DNA from: Taeniopygia guttata
Lineage: Eukaryota > Chordata > Aves > Passeriformes > Estrildidae
Length of the DNA: 64,000 nucleotides
Reading direction: 5' to 3'
Assembly (NCBI RefSeq): GCF_048771995.1
Contig: NC_133030.1
Span: 63,065,501-63,129,500, forward strand
Shown here: positions 55,865 to 64,000 of the stretch, piece after piece
Layout: each line of letters opens with the position of its first letter
Numbering within the stretch: position 1 is the first letter of the stretch
The notes under the pieces: model-generated
What the model saw: only the letters and a program-made list of their open reading frames with translations
Databases searched by the model: none
Told to the model about the DNA's origin: nothing
Translations under genes and position numbers: made by a program

Positions 55865-56165
55865 TTTTTTGTGAGTTCATTAAAACCTTTTTCTAGATTT
55901 GTTAAGACCTTTTTGTAGGCTAAGTCCTTTTCTGTAGGTTTATTAAAACCTTTTTCATAGATTTATTGACCTTTTTTGTAGGTTAATTAGGACTGTTTTG
56001 TATATTTATTAAGACCTTTTTAAGTTTATTAAAGCCTTTTTGTACATTTATTAGGACTTTTTTTGGTAGACTTACTAAGACTTCTGTAGGATGATCAAAA
56101 ATTTTCTGAAAGTTTATTAAGACCTCTCTTGTAGGTTTGTTAAGAGCTTTTGTAAGTTGTGTGAG
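55865..56165 (+). repeat. degenerate 25-30-bp tandem repeat
   Basis: About eleven diverged units of the type gtaggtttattaagaccttt, AT-rich, between SOS2 and VCPKMT. Confidence 0.85.
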
Positions 56166-56253
56166 GGTGATTTGTAACAAAATCTTCAGGAGGGAGGAGG
56201 GAGCAATTCCTGAGGGCTCCGTGCTCCCTCAGGCCGGAACCATAGAATCATTC

Positions 56254-57922
56254 TGTTATAAATGAAAATTTGTCCAGCCAAATTAAAATGAAAAAATAAA
56301 ATATTTATTTTATAATCAAATTCTATCTAGCCAGCCACAAGGAAATAACAGTGCCGAGCCCAGTGTCGGCCCTGGGTGCACAACAAAGAAGTCAGCCTCA
56401 GCAGAGGTTTTCCTCTATGCACACACACCTCCATCCTGGCACAAGCAGTTTTTATAGGGAAAATTCCGCCTGAGGCCAAGATTTCGGCAGTCAGTCTTCC
56501 ATTCAGAGTCCATAGGTTAATAAGATTTTCTTTTTTTGGTGATGAGGAAGAACAATTCAGTGTCCGGAGTTGTTGAATCCCTTGATGAAATTTACAGGAA
56601 CGCTGCATTCACCTTGTGAAAAATGCCAGTCACTTGGTTTTTAAAATTTTAAAAGTTTAATAATAATAAAATGGTTATAAAAATAATAATACAATTAGAG
56701 TAATAAAGTTTAGAGTTAGGACAATTACAAGACAATAAAAATAAAAGAATTATGGACGTCTGGATGCTCTCGGACTCTAAGTGACAAAAAGCATACCTTG
56801 TGAACAAAGGAATCACCCTTAAAACAATACGCTTGTTGCATACTCATATATCCTTCATGGTTATACATACATTCTATTTAAAACAAGAAACTCTCTCTGT
56901 TGTATGTCAACTGTTTCCTTTAATCCCCATGGCATCTGAGCAAGGCCTGAAGAAATCAGTTTCTTCTGATAAAAAGCCATAAATTCCTCTCCTTTGGAAG
57001 ATTTAGATGTTCCTCGAAGCGAGTATCTCCTACATACATAGTCTCTATTTTAACATTATGTTAGAACCTAAAAGAATATTTAACACACTACTTAAGAGAA
57101 TTAATACAGCATCACTTTCTAACATTACACATATAATATTCATTGTAATATTTACAAAAAGCCAATCATATCCATCTCGGGTCGTTTGGGGTCCCCGTAT
57201 CCCTCTGGACATGTAGCAGAACCACATCCTTTTACGTGTAAATCGGGTTTCAACATACACCAGGTTTTGCCTGCGAGGGTGTGGGGGACTCCTAATACAA
57301 ACGCGTATACTCCAACAAATATTCAACATCACATATATCATACTGGTGTTATAAATGAAAATTTGTCCAGCCAAATTAAAAATGAAATAAAAATAATTTT
57401 ATTTATGATTAAAATCTATCTCGCCAGCCACAAGGAAAAAGGCAGTGCCGAGTGAGTGAGTGACAGGACGCCTCACAGCAGAGGTTCCTCTAGACACCCA
57501 CTCTATTTTTTTGGATTCCGCGGTTCTTATAGGAAATTTTCCGCCCGGGGCGAGGATTTCAGCCATCCGCCTATTTTTTCCATTCAGAGATCCCCATATT
57601 CATAAAGTTCTTTTCTCTAGGCCAAGTCCAAACAATCCAAGTCCACGTGTGGACGATCTTGCTGACGAAGTTACAGGAATGTGGCTTTCAGCTGTATCAG
57701 CCCGGCGGTCTCCAGAGATTTCGATCCGAGTCGTTACCGGGACGTTCAGCTTCAGGTCCCGGTACCAGTTCCTGGAACAGCCCATCTCCGGGCGTGCCAC
57801 ATGTATTAGATTGTAAATGAGATATTGTTTGGCTTAGGTGGAACCCCAATATGGTGTGGGGGGGGCTGCTGTTTTTACATTAAACTAAGCATTTTATATA
57901 GTGAACCATATTTAATATAACA
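56254..57922 (-). mobile_element. nested ERV LTR cluster upstream of VCPKMT
   Basis: Two related segments in the same orientation begin tgttataaatgaaaatttgt (56254 and 57347) and carry inverted LTR features: a TATA-like ctataa on the minus strand near 56455 and 57530, and an inverted AATAAA near 56300. The right copy has inverted-type ends (tgttata...tataaca, 57347-57922). Between them, from about 56615, lies an AT-rich segment resembling a different LTR family, probably a nested insertion. No viral gene is recognisable. Decayed fossil cluster. A target duplication was not established. Confidence 0.6.
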
Positions 57923-57939
57923 ACACTTCAGAGGCGTAA

Positions 57940-61600
<3,661 letters not shown>

Positions 61601-61854
61601 ATGGCAGAAGCACAGCAACTGCTGCCAGGAATTCCCAAAGCTGCTGTTCCCTTGGCACAGCGTGAGGGCTCCAGACTGTGAAATTTGGGACCCTGTGGAA
61701 CCACAGCCCTGCTGTACAAAGGAGCTGCTTTGTTCCCAAACCTGGTGCTCCAGGTGCCAGCCTTCCTCTTCAGCACTACCTTTGAGCTTCACACTTCTGC
61801 TTCCGTGCACTGGTGGGGTGGGATCTCCAAACTGGAGTTTAGAGGCACCAAAGT

Positions 61855-61866
61855 AATAAAAATAAA
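61855..61866 (+). promoter_or_regulatory. VCPKMT: VCPKMT polyadenylation signals (tandem AATAAA)
   Basis: Two abutting AATAAA hexamers, 61855-61860 and 61861-61866, about 260 nt after the in-frame stop. Confidence 0.65.
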
Positions 61867-61899
61867 ATGCCTGGTGCTGCTTTTGGCACCGTGGGCTCT

Positions 61900-64000
61900 G
61901 CTGTGCCACCCTCTCCCCAAAACCAGGCTCTAGATGTGATACTCAGCCGCTGCCGGGATTGCTTTGATCATTTTGGGGTTAATTGACGAAGCGTGAAGAA
62001 AATACTTTGCATACTGTGATGACACAAGGTGCAGGCTCAGCTCTTGAACAAAACCAGGCCACTTAAAAATCTGTAATCTTTGTGAAAATCTCTTGACAGA
62101 ATTTCCCATCGTGAGATCTTTGAGCACAGGATCTGATGGGATGACACCACAGAGGGACAGTCTGCGGTGTGGTTGTGACTGATGTGCAGCGAACAGCTTC
62201 TGGGCAGCAGCCGAGGTGTGTGACAGCTCTTCCGGCAGCACGGCTGTGGGCTGGCCGTGGCCCGGGAGGCGGGGATGGAGACCCGGGGAGGCGGGGATGG
62301 GAGCCGGTGCCTCTGCCGGGCTGCCGAGCACTCACCGAGCCCCTCCGAGGGCACCGCGTGAAACCGCCGGGAGGGGAAAACTCCGGGACCAGCTCGACCG
62401 GCCCGGCAATAAAACTTTGGCACAGGAGATGGGTTCCAGATGGTGGGTTCATTCGTCCTGTGCTTCCTGTGTCATCCCCAGAGCACCTGGGAGGCTCGTT
62501 CCAGGAGCTGGGGCTGGAACTGTGTGGTGGTTTCTGCACAGATAAAACATGCCTGTGCAAAATCGTTCTGCCTTCTGTTTTCACCTGTGCTTTTCCGGTG
62601 CAAAGTTTGACACCTTCAGGTTATTCTGGTGAGCAGGTTCCTTGTGGCTGTCAGTGTTTCTGCCTCTTGGAGCTCAGTGGTGACTTAGAGGAGGAATTTT
62701 GCAGGAATTCTCACTTTTCTGTGGAGGAAGCAGCTGTGGAAGTTGGGTCTGTGACAGAGGCACGAGTCACTGTGGCTGAGTTTTCTCTAAGAAGCTGGTG
62801 GATTGGGAACAGCTTTGTTTGCAGGCTTCCAGGAGTTTTCTGCACTTGCCCCGAGTTCAGGCTCCCTTTATCTCCAGTAAGAGAATTTCTTGCAAACTTC
62901 CCACATCCTGAAACACTGTCCTGGCTTGCCGAGCACAGCAACGATGATTAGCTAACCTGAGAACCTAATTTGTCAAACCACACGTGTTATTTGTTACCTT
63001 GTTATGAAAAGAGCTCCTTAATTACCCAGTGGCCTGCAGGAAGGGATTTACTGGAATGTTTACACCAACGTGGCTTCCCAAGTGGAAGCTCTTACTCCAG
63101 AAAAATGAGGAGAAGATCCCCAAATCCCAGCAGTGGTGGGGATGGTGTCCCAAAGCGCAAAGGGATGGTGTCACACTGGGACATTCAAGCACCCTGCTTG
63201 GTGGTGGGGGTGATGCAGAGGGGAGCAGCCTTTCCCAAGGGTTTGGAGCTGATGGAATAACTGTGGTTTATCTACAGGGCGTGTGCTATCAGCACTTCCT
63301 TTTGCACAGGGCTCGGATCTCTTCTTCAGAAGAAAAAGGGAAGAAGTTATGCTTTTTCTTCCTCTGCTGCGCCCTCAGCTTTGGGCCTGTGCCACTCAGG
63401 TTGTGACAGGGACCTCGTGGGAGGGGCTGGGTCGTGTTACCCCCTGCGTCACCTCCTGTCACCGGCTGCACTCGGCGAGGGGGATGTAAAACCCAGCTGC
63501 TGCTGCTGCTGCTCTGCAGCTGCGAGAGGAAACTGCCGCTAACCAGGGCCACAGGGCAGGGCTGTCTGTCCCCAGAGCCACCACGTGAAACAGCTGCTTT
63601 TTGGGCAGAAAAATGGGCTTTGGGAAAGGGGCTGAGATCCTGCTGGGGCTCAGCTGCACCATGTCTGGAGAAGCTGCCTGCTCTGAACTCGGAAATGGTG
63701 TGGAGCCCTCATGGAAAATGGGATGCGAGGGAGGTGGTGATCCTGCCTCTTGCCAACCCCTCTGTTCTCTCACCTGTCCTGTGTGTCCCAGTTGGACTTG
63801 TCCTGATTCCTTGGAGAGTGTTGTGGTGCCACATCCATTAAACACGGGCTCTTTGGAGAAGTGTGGCTGTGACGAGTCAGGCTCTGCCTGGCCTGTGTGG
63901 CTCTGGAGAACTCCTGTCCCTGGCAGTCCCTCCTGCCATGCCAGCCCAAATCTGTGCCAGCTCTCTATGTAAGAGAACTCACTCTTGGCTCTGCCTCCAG
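61900..64000. other. intergenic sequence downstream of VCPKMT
   Basis: No exon with homology, transposon end or RNA gene recognised. 62210-62430 is a CpG-richer patch with a short ggaggcggggatgg duplication and could be a minor promoter or non-coding transcript. This is speculative. An AATAAA lies near 62407. Confidence 0.35.

Noticed and set aside
62169-62951. 260-codon + strand frame downstream of VCPKMT
   Set aside because: The composition is not protein-like and no domain or relative is recognised. It spans a CpG-richer patch that reduces stop codons by chance. No support for a gene.

Overview
The window reads as nuclear DNA of a bird, most likely a songbird. Coding exons are small and separated by long introns. 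The interspersed repeats are dominated by 3' ends of CR1 LINEs and by solo endogenous-retrovirus LTRs of types I associate with passerine genomes. There are no bacterial-type gene arrays, no tRNA or rRNA genes and no CRISPR.

Three host genes lie head to tail on the + strand: the last three coding exons of L2HGDH (1124-3771), a complete 23-exon SOS2 (ATG 8876, stop 53466; 3996 nt of CDS, 1331 codons plus stop) and a complete 5-exon VCPKMT (ATG 58318, in-frame stop 61597). From memory, this order and relative orientation match the mammalian locus (human 14q), so this is a conserved synteny block. L2HGDH is a mitochondrial metabolite-repair enzyme. SOS2 is a cytoplasmic/membrane Ras activator downstream of receptor tyrosine kinases. 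VCPKMT is a lysine methyltransferase acting on the AAA ATPase VCP/p97. They share a neighbourhood, not a pathway.

Layout: 1-4110, L2HGDH 3' end with CR1 copies and one LTR; 4110-8500, intergenic, with a 1.3-kb minisatellite interrupted by a solo LTR; 8520-9130, SOS2 CpG-island promoter; 8963-21737, large SOS2 intron 1 with a 12-bp pyrimidine-rich minisatellite; 21738-53466, SOS2 exons 2-23 with CR1, LTRs and several intronic minisatellites; 53467-54700, SOS2 3' UTR; 54700-57925, intergenic, with a nested LTR cluster; 58020-58540, VCPKMT CpG island with a five-module tandem promoter repeat; 58318-61870, VCPKMT; 61900-64000, no recognisable gene.

The coding content is ordinary and conserved. 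What is unusual is how repeats sit against exons. Two LTRs of one family both end exactly 45 nt upstream of an exon. SOS2 exon 14 is bracketed by LTRs and apparently uses a GC splice donor. Another LTR lies 16 nt past the exon 12 donor. A minisatellite runs up to the exon 20 acceptor. The VCPKMT C terminus reads into a CR1 fragment. I found no convincing new biological system. Exon borders were set by hand from reading frame, splice consensus and remembered human protein sequences; no alignment was run.
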